64,000 nucleotides of DNA. Origin: Stentor coeruleus (taxonomy: Eukaryota; Ciliophora; Heterotrichea; Heterotrichida; Stentoridae). A program made the position numbers and the translations under genes. The notes below the pieces were generated by a model. That model did no database searches. It was not told where the DNA came from and saw only the letters and a list, made by a program, of their open reading frames with translations. Where the stretch lies: assembly GCA_001970955.1 (NCBI GenBank), contig MPUH01000217.1:1-64000 (forward strand), in the 5' to 3' direction. Below, in pieces: positions 11,374 through 21,220 of this stretch; position 1 is the first letter of the stretch; the number at the start of each line of letters is the position of its first letter.

Positions 11374-12882
11374 TTAATTACTACCGTATATACTTGCGCT
11401 TCCTCTTCGAACCCTTGAACCAATAATACATTGTTTTCTCTCTAATGAAATAAGTATTTGATTTTCTTCTTCAGTACCTTTACAAGTACTCAAAATATTC
11501 TCATCACAAAGCCGTCTTAAGTTCAAAAGACTTTCTTTTAAATAACATTCTTCTTCAATAAGATCTCCCATATAAATTCTTGATGTATTTGGGCAAAATG
11601 AAAAATTCCATGTGCATTTTATATCTGTGTTTTGTTCACTCCACAGTCTAAAATTCATTGAAATTTTACCAAAGATTTTATTGCTTTCATACACTTTTTT
11701 GCTCATCTCATCTTCAGCTGCACTAAATTCTAAAATTATCGAATCTTCTCCATCAATAATACACAAATTACAGCTACTAACATATTTGATCCTATTGCTT
11801 TTATAAACAAAATCGATTTTATTCCCATTAACTTGCATTTCTTTTAACCTAAGTTCCCACATTTTTCTTTTCTCAGGAACTAAAAACCAATCCTGAATAG
11901 ACTCTTTCTTGCCTTTTAAAAGGATTTCTCCCCATATATACAAAGATTTACCTGAATATTTATAATAAATCGTCATTTGGTTTTCGTTAAGTAAGCATCT
12001 ATACTCAACATTATCACATGATTTAAACCTTTCTCTTGATGATCTTCTCTCAATAATCTGATTATTCCAATTATTGAATTTACTAAAAGCTTCATCATTA
12101 TTGTTTAAAATATTTTTCATTTGATCATAATATTTTATCGATAATATATTCAATAATTCTTGTGCTTGTATTGAACAATCATGAATTTTTGTTTTTATTA
12201 TATGGCAGTCTAATTTAAGTTTTCTTAACTCTTCAACATTAAGCTTACAAAAATGTTGTCTTATTAATTCATGATTAAAATGTGTATCAGGACAGCACAA
12301 TTTATATATAACATTTACTGCAAGATTAATTGTCAAAGGATATTCCGCTAATTTCATCAGAACTTTTATAAGCTCATAAGCTCCAATATCTGTTAATAAC
12401 CTTCTTCTTCGAAAATAAATGTTTGTGAAATCATCCAAAACATTGATTTTATTTCTTGGATTTCTTTCTAATGCTTCTTTTAACTCAAGAATTAATTTAT
12501 CCCCATCACTATAACTTAAACTTTGTAAAAAACTTTCACTCATTCCTAAAAACCCATAGAAATGAGGAATAAGTTCAGGGCAATCTAATATTTTTCTCAT
12601 CCAAGATTCAAGCTGGGATTTTCTCAATTGTACAACAGATGGTCTTAATGCCCTCCATTGTTTTGGGGGGAATTCAGGAAGTTGTTCACTAGCTGTTTTT
12701 GAAAGGTGTAAAATCTGAATAATTTTTACTCTGTCTTTAAAATTATTAAAATCTTGATACCGGCGTTGACATACAATCTTTGAACTCTCTACAAGTAAAG
12801 TTATTTCATAAACTGTGTAGTTAAATCTAAAAGGTCCTGGGTTTCTTGTAATTACTCTAGTAATCTCAAGCGATGGATCCAT
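11374..12882 (-). CDS. PX-domain protein with a START-like C-terminal half, 502 aa
   Basis: The N-terminus (about residues 5-115) is a phox-homology domain, which binds phosphoinositides on endosomal or other membranes. It shows the basic RRYQDFNNF signature, the proline-rich LPEFPPK loop and the C-terminal helix LPHFYGFLG-like segment (IPHFYGFLGM). A helical middle follows (about 120-260). The last 200 residues contain DWFLVPEKRKMWELRL and alternating beta-strands that resemble a START/lipid-transfer fold. I see this as a possible match only. There is no kinase or GAP motif. It lies 57 bp downstream of the CDPK gene on the same strand. A membrane-trafficking or lipid-sensing role is likely from the PX domain. 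Confidence 0.85.
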   Translation of the reverse strand: MDPSLEITRVITRNPGPFRFNYTVYEITLLVESSKIVCQRRYQDFNNFKDRVKIIQILHLSKTASEQLPEFPPKQWRALRPSVVQLRKSQLESWMRKILDCPELIPHFYGFLGMSESFLQSLSYSDGDKLILELKEALERNPRNKINVLDDFTNIYFRRRRLLTDIGAYELIKVLMKLAEYPLTINLAVNVIYKLCCPDTHFNHELIRQHFCKLNVEELRKLKLDCHIIKTKIHDCSIQAQELLNILSIKYYDQMKNILNNNDEAFSKFNNWNNQIIERRSSRERFKSCDNVEYRCLLNENQMTIYYKYSGKSLYIWGEILLKGKKESIQDWFLVPEKRKMWELRLKEMQVNGNKIDFVYKSNRIKYVSSCNLCIIDGEDSIILEFSAAEDEMSKKVYESNKIFGKISMNFRLWSEQNTDIKCTWNFSFCPNTSRIYMGDLIEEECYLKESLLNLRRLCDENILSTCKGTEEENQILISLERKQCIIGSRVRRGSASIYGSN

Positions 12883-12939
12883 TTAATACGTAAATTACAG
12901 TTCTTAAGATACAAAAAGTATTTAAAATCTGATTATAAT

Positions 12940-14394
12940 CTAGATCTTACTTAGAATGATTCTCTCAAATTCTTTAAAATCAATCTCGCCATCCCCATTC
13001 GAATCAACATTCTTAATGATTTCATTCCAAACGTGATCATCACAAATCATCCCTCCTGCTAAAAGTTTCTTTAGTTCTGATGCTGAGATAGTCCCACTAC
13101 CATCTTTATCAAAAACATCAAAAGCTCTTTTCAAAAACCCTGCACTAGCAATTGTCTTACTATCTAAAGTAGCTTTAATAAACTCTGTATAATCAACAAA
13201 GCCACTATTATCAGAATCTACTTCATTCATAATTCTTTTAACTTCTTCTTCAGCTTGTTCAATTCCCATATCCTTGCTGTAATAATTAAATAATTCTTCT
13301 TTACTAAGTTTCCCATCTCCATTTGTATCCATGGCTTGGAAAACTTTTCTTAGTTCTTTTGTGTCTGCTAAAGATACACATTGAGTTGTGATAAATGTAC
13401 TGACAGCATCTCTAAGTTTACTACTTTTTTGGAATACACGAAGATTGGTTAAAGTTGACTTGATTATTTCATTACTTACTGAAGGAGCTTGTGTGTGCAT
13501 TTTTAGCCAAGGGTGACTTAAAGCTTCATGAGCAGTTATTCTTGTTGATGTTGGGGATAATAAACAAGATATTAAATCTTTAGCTTCTTTTGACACATTG
13601 TTCCAAACTTGGTTTTTAAATGAATAACTGCTTTTTTTGACTTTTTCTAAAATCTCTTCATCGTTTTGCCCATCAAAAGGAGGATAGCCTGCTAGGAGAA
13701 TATAGATAATAACCCCACAGCTCCAAAGATCACATTTATAATTGTATGTCCCTGATAAAACTTCTGGAGCAATATAATAAGCAGTTCCAATCGCCCCTTT
13801 TATTGTTTTATTTTTATCAACCCTTACTGCTGTTCCAAAATCTATAAGTTTTATGTTCATAATATCCCCTTTTTCTTCTAAAAGGATGTTTTCAGGCTTA
13901 AGGTCACGATGAATAATCCCACTATCATGTAAGTATGCAACTGCCGAAAATAACTGGTGTAAAATAATTGCTGCTTGGGGTTCACCAAAGTTTTGTCGTT
14001 TTAGTATTTCTTCAAATAACTCACCCCCATTGCACTGTTCCATGACAATATAAAAACGTTTCGCATCTTCAAAGAATTCATACACTCTAATAATATTTGG
14101 ATGATCAAGTGATCTAAGAATATTAATTTCTTCCATTAACTTTTGTTGACTTGATGATGTTACTGCTAAATCTTTTCTAAAAATTTTTACTGCTCGTCCC
14201 TCATTTGTTGCACGATGAATAACCCTACGGACTTCTCCAAAGGCTCCTGATCCAAGAGATTTTCCTATTTTGTATTCTTCTTGAAAAGCTCTGGGGTTTT
14301 GAACTACAAAGTTCCCTGGTTGAATTTTCAAGCCTTCAGCGTCTAATACTTTGACTGTAGGAGCTTTGATTTTACTGCTAGAACTGCAACCCAT
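12940..14394 (-). CDS. Calcium-dependent protein kinase (CDPK), 484 aa
   Basis: A canonical CDPK: a Ser/Thr kinase switched on by its own calmodulin-like tail. The N-terminal MGCSSSSK is a strong myristoylation/palmitoylation signal (Ser at position 6), so a membrane location is expected. The kinase domain (about residues 41-297) has the glycine loop LGSGAFGEV, Lys70, HRD at 162-164, DFG at 185-187 and APE at 209-211. A junction/autoinhibitory helix follows, then four complete EF-hands (loops starting DTNGDGKLSKEE, DSDNSGFVDYTE, DKDGSGTISASE, DSNGDGEIDFKE). All catalytic and calcium ligands are present. Its ATG lies only 21 bp after the stop of the upstream RCC1 gene. Confidence 0.97.
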   Translation of the reverse strand: MGCSSSSKIKAPTVKVLDAEGLKIQPGNFVVQNPRAFQEEYKIGKSLGSGAFGEVRRVIHRATNEGRAVKIFRKDLAVTSSSQQKLMEEINILRSLDHPNIIRVYEFFEDAKRFYIVMEQCNGGELFEEILKRQNFGEPQAAIILHQLFSAVAYLHDSGIIHRDLKPENILLEEKGDIMNIKLIDFGTAVRVDKNKTIKGAIGTAYYIAPEVLSGTYNYKCDLWSCGVIIYILLAGYPPFDGQNDEEILEKVKKSSYSFKNQVWNNVSKEAKDLISCLLSPTSTRITAHEALSHPWLKMHTQAPSVSNEIIKSTLTNLRVFQKSSKLRDAVSTFITTQCVSLADTKELRKVFQAMDTNGDGKLSKEELFNYYSKDMGIEQAEEEVKRIMNEVDSDNSGFVDYTEFIKATLDSKTIASAGFLKRAFDVFDKDGSGTISASELKKLLAGGMICDDHVWNEIIKNVDSNGDGEIDFKEFERIILSKI

Positions 14395-14415
14395 ATTTTA
14401 TAACTTAAAAATGCA
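14395..14415 (-). promoter_or_regulatory. 21-bp intergenic region between RCC1-like and CDPK genes
   Basis: The whole space between the RCC1-like stop and the CDPK start. Read on the minus strand it contains TTATAAAAT directly before ATG. If the genes are separate transcription units, the CDPK promoter and leader must be tiny or lie inside the upstream gene. Confidence 0.5.
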
Positions 14416-15738
14416 TTAACTATATTTAAATGGATGCATTTTTTCTTCTCTATCTGAAGTAAAGTCTCTTGAGCTTTCAGGTCTTGAATCATCATGAAAA
14501 ACTCTTCTTTTCATCTCACTTTCAGGGTTGACGATTTCATCTTTAGAAATCAATGTATTACTTAAAAACATTACATGAGAATATCCACAAATAACTCTTT
14601 TCAAACCTGGACTTTTATCAAGTAAAACAGAAGGTTCTTTAATAATATTTGGAAATCCATTACCAATTTGTTTTTGTCTGTTACATCCCCATGCCATAAC
14701 TGTTTTATTTTTTAATCGAACCATAGTAAAAAGTCCTCCACAAATAACTTGAGCAACTTCATTTACTTCAACTTTAATTGGAGAATAAGAAATAAATTCA
14801 AGGTCAAAAGATGGAATTCCAAGCTGCCCATATCCATTACTCCCCCAAGAAAATAAAACATTTGGGTTTTTATTTGACAATGCACAAGAATGATAATCAC
14901 CACATGCAATATCAGTAATAAAATAACTATCAATTTCTGAAACAATCCTTGGGAATAAAATCGGATCATTTTCTTTTAAAATATCTTTTAGTTGGTTTCC
15001 CCATTGAAAAACATTACCTTTTGATGTTAAAGCTAAGCAATGGTTCCACCCACAAGCAATTTTTTTTATATGAACTCCTGTAAAAATCAGAATTTCTTGA
15101 GGAATATGAGTTGAACATGTATTGCCATTTCCTAAAACACCCTCTTTACCATTCCCAAATGAATAAACTTTATGATCTGATGATTTTACTAATGTATAAT
15201 TACTACCACAGTATATACTTTGACAATTTTTCATAGATAAAGAATCAATAATAGTTGGCTTAATAAGAAATTTCTCTTTATCATCAGGGTATTTTGTTAA
15301 GGGAAATGATCTTGGGTTAATTCCAAGTTGTCCTTCTGTCCCTAATCCCCAAGTAAATACTTGTCCTGTATCAGTAACACAGCCAGAATGCCAAATCCCT
15401 GCAGAAATACTGATAATTCTAATTGAGCCAATATCTCGTGGCAGTGTTACAGGGCATATAGATGTTGGTTCTAGGATTAATGTTGTTAAATATGAGTCGG
15501 ATTCTGTTCCTAGTTGACCAAATTCATTCGTACCCCATGAAACAAATTCTCCATTTGTCAAAATAGCTAAATTATGGTTCATCCCTCCTACTGCTGTTAT
15601 GACGCATTTATCTTTAGAAAATGGATAACCGTCTTTACCACATTGATTTGATTCATTAAGACCTTGAGCGTATAAGAAACGTGAAGGTACTTCTTTAAGA
15701 GACTGTTGGGGTTCGGATTTAGGCGCTTTGTTTCCCAT
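14416..15738 (-). CDS. RCC1-repeat (beta-propeller) protein, 440 aa
   Basis: A seven-blade-type propeller of the RCC1/RLD family. Repeats with the W-G-x-N-x-x-GQLG signature are visible: WGTNEFGQLGTE, WGLGTEGQLGIN, FGNGKEGVLGNG, WGNQLKDIL (degenerate), WGSNGYGQLGIP and WGCNRQKQIGNG. The repeats span about residues 40-390. The C-terminal 50 residues are polar and charged. It lacks domains beyond the propeller, so its partner (a Ran-type GTPase or other protein) cannot be read. The N-terminus MGNKAPKS has Gly2 but Pro at position 6, which is unfavourable for myristoylation. It is the first of the tight block RCC1-CDPK-PX-PG-motif gene. The start region is duplicated downstream by the assembly junction at 15784. 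Confidence 0.93.
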   Translation of the reverse strand: MGNKAPKSEPQQSLKEVPSRFLYAQGLNESNQCGKDGYPFSKDKCVITAVGGMNHNLAILTNGEFVSWGTNEFGQLGTESDSYLTTLILEPTSICPVTLPRDIGSIRIISISAGIWHSGCVTDTGQVFTWGLGTEGQLGINPRSFPLTKYPDDKEKFLIKPTIIDSLSMKNCQSIYCGSNYTLVKSSDHKVYSFGNGKEGVLGNGNTCSTHIPQEILIFTGVHIKKIACGWNHCLALTSKGNVFQWGNQLKDILKENDPILFPRIVSEIDSYFITDIACGDYHSCALSNKNPNVLFSWGSNGYGQLGIPSFDLEFISYSPIKVEVNEVAQVICGGLFTMVRLKNKTVMAWGCNRQKQIGNGFPNIIKEPSVLLDKSPGLKRVICGYSHVMFLSNTLISKDEIVNPESEMKRRVFHDDSRPESSRDFTSDREEKMHPFKYS

Positions 15739-16011
15739 TTATATTTTTAAGAATTTTAAGCTTTTATAACATTTTTTTACTTGNATTTAGGCGCTTTGTT
15801 TCCCATTTATATTTTTAAGAATTTTAAGCTTTTATAAAATTTTTTTACTTGTATGGGTTTAGTGGGGTAGTGATATTTATTGATGATTTAGTTTGGATGA
15901 TTTTTGTGTTCATTTTATGATTTAAATTAAATAATTATGGGAAAATAAAAGTTTATAAATTTTCNGATTTAAATTAAATAATTATGGGAAAATAAAAGTT
16001 TATAAATTTTC
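15717..16011. repeat. Two assembly duplications around Ns at 15784 and 15965
   Basis: 15717-15783 recurs as 15785-15851 (67 bp, one mismatch). 15919-15964 recurs as 15966-16011 (46 bp). The first copy includes the 5' end of the RCC1-like coding region, so the true upstream flank is shorter than drawn. Confidence 0.85.
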
Positions 16012-16507
16012 ATGCGCATGTTGGAATTATGAAATTTTGGTGTGTGTTATTATTAATGTATTATTGAATAATTTATGTAAAAGTTTTGGTATGATGATAT
16101 TGATTGATGTAAATGATAAAATTTATTATTAATTAGAAAGTTACAGTTCTCTTAACTTAAAGCTTATAATTCATCAATTCTTGTTATATCCAATTTTGCA
16201 TATAAGAAAATGTCTGAGTTATCGAAATTGCATTTATCTCAATAGTTAATATTTCCCTATACCGAAAAAGCTTAATTCACTACTACAAAAATTTATCCTT
16301 AAATTCCCCCTATATCTTAATTTATTATTTATACTCTGCTTATTATTTATTATTATTTATTATCAAAAAAGTAACATTTATCAAATAAAATCATAGCATA
16401 ATCAGCAATTTACTGTATTTAAACTTTTCATTTAAATAATCCCAATTTATAAATCATAAACAAAATCTATTATGCAAAAAATATACTAATAAAGAAAAGT
16501 ATTTTTT
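15739..16507. other. Gene-free stretch, 769 bp
   Basis: Holds the two assembly junctions and AT-rich DNA with short TTATTATTTA runs near 16320-16370. No gene or RNA recognised. Confidence 0.6.
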
Positions 16508-17278
16508 TTATTTAACATCTGGAGTCACTTTAGTATTTTCAATTTCTGTTTTATTGACACTTGAATTCACAGTTTCTCCTGTTTTATTTTGATCTTCTTT
16601 TTTTATTCTGCTTTGTTGGATAAACTGATAAGTAGTCAAATCATTCATCCTTAAATACATATGAAATCCCAACAAAAATAAAACTGCGATATTTATCAAA
16701 CTGCTTGATATACACAACAGAAAATTCATAACAACAGAAGCATGAATATTTATAAATCTTCCAACTTTTCTATTTCTCTCAACAAATCTATCATTTGAAA
16801 TCAAGTAATCACCTATAATTCTCCCAGAAAACCCACTAATAATACAATTATAAAGCAATAACGATAAAAGTAAGCATATAAAAAATCTATAATTCCCCAT
16901 ACCTACACATGTATTCAAAATACCACAATGATGATCAAATTTCGGGACGCATTTATTACATATCTTACAATGTTTACTTTCAGGATTAACATTAGCACAA
17001 CAATAATTACAAAGTCTTGTTGTATCATTATTATATGAAGCATCATCAACAACTTGAGCTAAAGAAACTCTAATCCAAAAGTAAATAAGTAAAGAAAAAG
17101 ATAAAAAAAGCATAATACAAGCAGCAGTCTAAGTAGAGTTTACCAAATGAAATGGGGTAAGTAAAGGTAGTGTTAATACAATAAATACAATAATTTGACT
17201 GATAACAAATACCCAAGAAGATATTTGTGTTAAGCTAAAAGGTTTAGAAAACCCATTGTTTCTTCTGTATCTATACAT
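16508..17278 (-). CDS. DHHC-type protein S-acyltransferase (palmitoyltransferase), 251 aa, one 15-nt intron
   Basis: Transfers palmitate to cysteines of membrane-associated proteins. The cysteine-rich domain is complete: CNYCCANVNPESKHCKICN then C-x-x-KFDHHCGILNTCVG, with the catalytic DHHC. Four membrane segments flank it: two before (about residues 20-42 and 46-65, counted with exon 1) and two after (about 130-150 and 185-210). The polar C-tail is short. The first exon (17278-17144, 45 codons, MYRYRRNN...) is joined by a 15-nt intron at 17129-17143 between codons. Without it the first transmembrane helix is missing, so the join is needed for the family's usual four-pass topology. It diverges from the first ankyrin gene (122 bp apart). 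Many nearby products carry N-terminal Gly-Cys signals that such an enzyme could modify (inference). Confidence 0.93.
17129..17143 (-). other. 15-nt intron in the DHHC gene
   Basis: On the minus strand GTAAACTCTACTTAG, between codons, ending in an in-frame TAG if unspliced. Splicing restores the N-terminal membrane segment of the enzyme. Confidence 0.88.
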
Positions 17279-17400
17279 ACTTATTGCATTTGAAATAATT
17301 TGTATAGTTTAATAGTGAAATATAAAAAAATAGTTTATATTTTAATCAAATATGAGTTTAATCAATATGAAAAATACAGTAATGTAAGTATTTTATATAA

Positions 17401-18456
17401 ATGGGTTGTCATGAATGTCGTAGTCAAGGTATTGAAGATTACAGTGTTATAAAAAGAATGCAAAATTATATCAAAAATGATGATAAAGAAAATTTAGAGG
17501 CTTTACTTATCCAAATTCGTGGGGATAAAAAAAATCAATCCCAAGAAATTTTCTTCAAAAAATCATTAAATATCGGGCAAAAGTTCTTTAACCCCCCTTC
17601 ATATGCTGTTTGGATCGGAAGTACAAAATGTTTTTTGTTGTTTATTTCTATATTTGAAGATTTGATTAGCACAATTGAAGATTTTTTTACAGGGGAAAAG
17701 CTGAGTTTTATGAGCTACATCTGCGAAAAAGGTTATTTTGAGATTTTTAAGCATTACCTTCCTTATTATGTTTCTAAGTTTCACAAACTTCAAGAAGAAA
17801 ATTCTTTTAATTTATTAAACCAACTATCGTTCAGTACTAAGTGTTTAAATACAGAAATACCAAATTATTATACTCCTATTCAAATAGCGGCAAGTCAAGG
17901 GTATATAAACATTGTTCATTATACTATAAATTATTTTTCTCAAGAAAATCCTCCATATACTCTAAATATTCATCATTTAAACAATGAGACATGGGAAAAC
18001 TGTGCACTTATTTCCCTTAAAAAATGTAATTTCGTAATGATGATACTACTTTTTGAAGCTGGAGAAGCTGAATTTGACCTGGCAAATAAAGAAGGAGAAA
18101 CAGCCATTGAAATTCTAACTTTTGCTTCTAGAACAAAAAGTAGCTTACAATATCTTGAATGCTTAATGTATTTGATTGATGTCATAAAAATCGATATTAT
18201 GCAAAAACATGAAGAGATCTTGCTTCAGCTTGAAAATAGAGTTGCTATAAAGTACTTTGAAGAAAAATTAAAAAATTTAGGGATTTTTGTAACAAAAGAA
18301 AACTTGGAAAATGTTTATTACAAAAAACCGTCTAAAGTTTTATTTTCTAGTGAGTTTATGGAACAAGAAACACAAAGTCCTTCTGAAATAAGCGAAATTC
18401 CGGAAGAATCAAATCGTACAGATTTTTTAGGTAGTTTGAGTATAACTTGCGAATAA
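17401..18456 (+). CDS. Ankyrin-type repeat protein with acylation signal, 351 aa (paralogue 1)
   Basis: The N-terminus MGCHECRSQG has Gly2, Cys3 and Cys6, which suggests myristoylation plus palmitoylation. The body is helical, with ankyrin-like units, best seen in NYYTPIQIAASQGYINIVHY (about residues 157-176) and YICEKGYFEIFKHYL; others are degenerate. No enzyme motif is present. The tail is Ser/Glu-rich with several possible phosphosites. It is clearly homologous to the next gene over nearly the full length, for example PPYTLNIHH and ENCALI blocks in both, so the pair arose by tandem duplication. A membrane-attached scaffold is a plausible role but is inferred. Confidence 0.85.
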   Translation: MGCHECRSQGIEDYSVIKRMQNYIKNDDKENLEALLIQIRGDKKNQSQEIFFKKSLNIGQKFFNPPSYAVWIGSTKCFLLFISIFEDLISTIEDFFTGEKLSFMSYICEKGYFEIFKHYLPYYVSKFHKLQEENSFNLLNQLSFSTKCLNTEIPNYYTPIQIAASQGYINIVHYTINYFSQENPPYTLNIHHLNNETWENCALISLKKCNFVMMILLFEAGEAEFDLANKEGETAIEILTFASRTKSSLQYLECLMYLIDVIKIDIMQKHEEILLQLENRVAIKYFEEKLKNLGIFVTKENLENVYYKKPSKVLFSSEFMEQETQSPSEISEIPEESNRTDFLGSLSITCE

Positions 18457-19099
18457 AATATGAAAGTATTATAAATAAGGTAGGATAAATTTTGAATTGA
18501 AGTCGAGGAAATTTTTGTTTTGGTAAAATATTCTAAGAATAAAATATTTTGGTTTCTTGCAACAAATGTCTAGGCTTGCACTCAAAAACTAAGTAATGTC
18601 ATGAGTTATTTCATAGGTTTCAGTGTTTATTCCAACACCATGATATAAATGGTGGCTAGATGGAAGAAATTCCCTAAAAACCTATATGCGAAAACAATTA
18701 TAATAACTTAGCAAATTTATCACTAACAAACATAAATCCATGCACAATTTTCTTATATAATATTAGTTCTTTAGAATAAAAGCCTTTCTTCTTCATCTAA
18801 AAATCCAAATAATCTCAAAAATATCTGATCATTTCCTCAAAGTCCTGAAAAAAACTCATCTTTTCCTATAACCTCCAACTTCTTACAATCAACCAAACCC
18901 ATAAAAATTTTTTTATATGAAATCATGAATAATTTAAAATCAGAAAACCTATGATCTTCCAAACATTAACTATCTTGAAAAATACCTATTCCAAGATACA
19001 TTTAACCTTATAAATTTAATTATATATAACAACATATAGCCTAAAGTCTTCATGAATTAAATAATTTTATTACTGACATTTTGTAGTTATTTATTAGAA
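18457..19099. other. Spacer between the two ankyrin paralogues
   Basis: 643 bp. At 18540-18710 it is less AT-rich, with stop-interrupted protein-like stretches. Two abutting short hairpins lie at 18623-18638 (GTGTT/AACAC) and 18636-18654 (CACCAT/ATGGTG). This could be a decayed gene or an unrecognised RNA; neither is shown. Confidence 0.4.
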
Positions 19100-20068
19100 A
19101 TGGGTTGCAAATCTTGCTATTCCCAGCGAGTTCAAGAATCTTCAGTTGTGATAAGAATACAAAACTCTATTCAAAATGATGATCCTGTAAGTCTAATAAA
19201 CTTAATTAGTCTATATTGCCATGAGAAGAAACTAAGTTTAGAGTATTCTTTAAATCAAATGTTATTACCAATTGATGATATGATTATGAACTTTTTAGGC
19301 TATACAATCTGTATTGGTAGTGAAAAATGCTATTTATGTTTAGTCCATAAGTTAAAATCATCAATTTCTATTACCGAAGATATTTTTAAAAAACACAAAT
19401 TATATATAATAAACTATATATGCGAAAAAGGTCATATTGATATATTAAAGCATTATATAGTTTATTATATTTCAAATTTAAAGAAATATGAAGAAGATGG
19501 GAATAACAAAACTTATTGTTTATCTTTTTCTTCTATCAATCAATATAGCGAAAATAAGAAAATATTTACCCCAGTTCAATTAGCATGTTTGATGGGACAT
19601 ATTAATATATTATATTATTTACAAAACTATTTTGCTGAAAGTATCCCACCTTATACATTAAATATACATCATATAAATGAAATCACTGGAGATAATTGTG
19701 CTTTAATTGCAGTGAAAACTTGTAATTTTATGATGATGAAGATGCTTTTTGAGATGGGTTATGCTGATTTTCATGTGAAAAACAAAAATGGAGAAGGTGG
19801 GTTGCAAATTTTGGCTATAGCTTCGAAATCAAGTAATTTTGTTGAATATTTCGAATGTTTTGTGTATTTAGTTGAAGTTGTTGGAGTTGATATTACTTAT
19901 ATGTATGAAGAAACACTTATGTTACTTGATAATAGTATAATAATCAGTTATATGGAAGAGAAATTGAAAGAGAATGGAATTAGTATAAGAAAAATTGATT
20001 TAGAAGGAACTTGTAGCCATGATGACTCAAAAGATATAAATATAGACTATGAAGCTTATGGGATATAA
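19100..20068 (+). CDS. Ankyrin-type repeat protein with acylation signal, 322 aa (paralogue 2)
   Basis: Tandem paralogue of the preceding gene. It begins MGCKSCYSQR (Gly2, Cys3, Cys6), again a strong dual-acylation signal. Matching blocks include YICEKGHIDILKHYIVYYIS, IFTPVQLACLMGHINILYY and PPYTLNIHHINE, followed by a shared DNCALIAVKTCNFMMMKMLF-type helix pair. It lacks the Ser-rich tail of paralogue 1 and ends soon after the last conserved helix. The first 12 residues and the ankyrin core are conserved while the segment around residues 45-75 is divergent, which suggests the membrane anchor and the repeat surface are under selection. Function unknown. Confidence 0.85.
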   Translation: MGCKSCYSQRVQESSVVIRIQNSIQNDDPVSLINLISLYCHEKKLSLEYSLNQMLLPIDDMIMNFLGYTICIGSEKCYLCLVHKLKSSISITEDIFKKHKLYIINYICEKGHIDILKHYIVYYISNLKKYEEDGNNKTYCLSFSSINQYSENKKIFTPVQLACLMGHINILYYLQNYFAESIPPYTLNIHHINEITGDNCALIAVKTCNFMMMKMLFEMGYADFHVKNKNGEGGLQILAIASKSSNFVEYFECFVYLVEVVGVDITYMYEETLMLLDNSIIISYMEEKLKENGISIRKIDLEGTCSHDDSKDINIDYEAYGI

Positions 20069-20164
20069 AAGATACTTTTGGGGTTAGAGATATTCTTAGA
20101 TCATCGTTACACAGCAACTTCGCAGGTAGTATAAAATTATAATTCTAATATTTTATCATAATAA

Positions 20165-20968
20165 ATGCTTTTAAAATTCTTGTTTCTCTTTGCTGTAGGG
20201 GTCCTGCTGAGTAAGTTTATTTTTAGAAAGTTGTCATTCAGTCAGAGATTCCTTGTTATTTTTGGTATAGGTGTAGTTATCAGTGCATACGATATAAAAT
20301 CGTTCATAGAAAACAAAAGCCCAAACATCTACCAACAACTTAACATAGGAAGAATGATGTCTACAAAAGAAATACTTAAGCTAATCAAAATAGACTCTGA
20401 GCTTTATGAATATTATGAAGATATTCAAAGAGAAACATATGAATTGAAATGCTTAAGTCTAAATAATACATCCTGGTTAAGTGAATCATTTGCTTTTTAT
20501 GGCCAGTGGATACTAGCAATTAATGTTCTCTCTTTTACTCAGCCTTTACCATCAAGACTTATACTTTTAGTTATGTTTGGTTCTTTGGCAATCGAATTTA
20601 TGATTTATTTAAAGAAAATTACATTGACTTTTTTGATTTTTACTTCTTGTGAACAAGTTGTACTGCTTAGAAGTTCGATATACGGGATATCGTTTATTAT
20701 ATTTTTCATTGGGTATTTGAGAGAAATTAATAATAAAGAAAAAATTCAAAAATTCAATCGAGAACTTATTAGTGGTGATCAAGATGTTGAAAGACTTAAT
20801 GAATTATTAGGCAGACATGAATTAAGTGAATATTTCCAAGTTACTGATTTGTTAGAAAAAATTATAGATAAAGAGGCAAAAGATTCAGCTCCACCTTCAA
20901 AAATGAAGAAGATTATTAAGATACTAGCGGTAGGGTTGATTTTAAGTTCATTTATTAGTTTAGGATAA
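20165..20968 (+). CDS. Multi-pass membrane protein with a degenerate J-like segment, 267 aa
   Basis: Hydrophobic segments at about residues 1-20, 28-46, 113-135, 136-160, 165-185 and a C-terminal one at 247-266, so probably five or six membrane spans. Between spans two and three, NIYQQLNIGRMMSTKEILKL resembles the first helices of a J domain (Y-x-x-L-x-I ... S-x-x-E-I), but there is no HPD motif, so it cannot act as a standard Hsp70 co-chaperone even if related. It lies 96 bp after ankyrin paralogue 2 on the same strand. I cannot assign a transporter or enzyme family. Confidence 0.75.
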   Translation: MLLKFLFLFAVGVLLSKFIFRKLSFSQRFLVIFGIGVVISAYDIKSFIENKSPNIYQQLNIGRMMSTKEILKLIKIDSELYEYYEDIQRETYELKCLSLNNTSWLSESFAFYGQWILAINVLSFTQPLPSRLILLVMFGSLAIEFMIYLKKITLTFLIFTSCEQVVLLRSSIYGISFIIFFIGYLREINNKEKIQKFNRELISGDQDVERLNELLGRHELSEYFQVTDLLEKIIDKEAKDSAPPSKMKKIIKILAVGLILSSFISLG

Positions 20969-21220
20969 TATAAGAGTTTTAGCTTAATACTAGGTGATAT
21001 ACTAAGAAAAATTAAGAGTTCTCTTTTGCAAAATATTTTTTATCGCAAAACATATTATTACTTAAAACTTGTAAACTAGATAATTGTTTAGATTAGCAAT
21101 AATAGGATGCAAAGTTTAAAAAGGTATGGTATGAACTTTGCTAAACGAAAAATCATATTTTATAACTAAATACAAAATTAAAGGTTCCACAATATATTTT
21201 TATATTTGAAATACTCAAAA

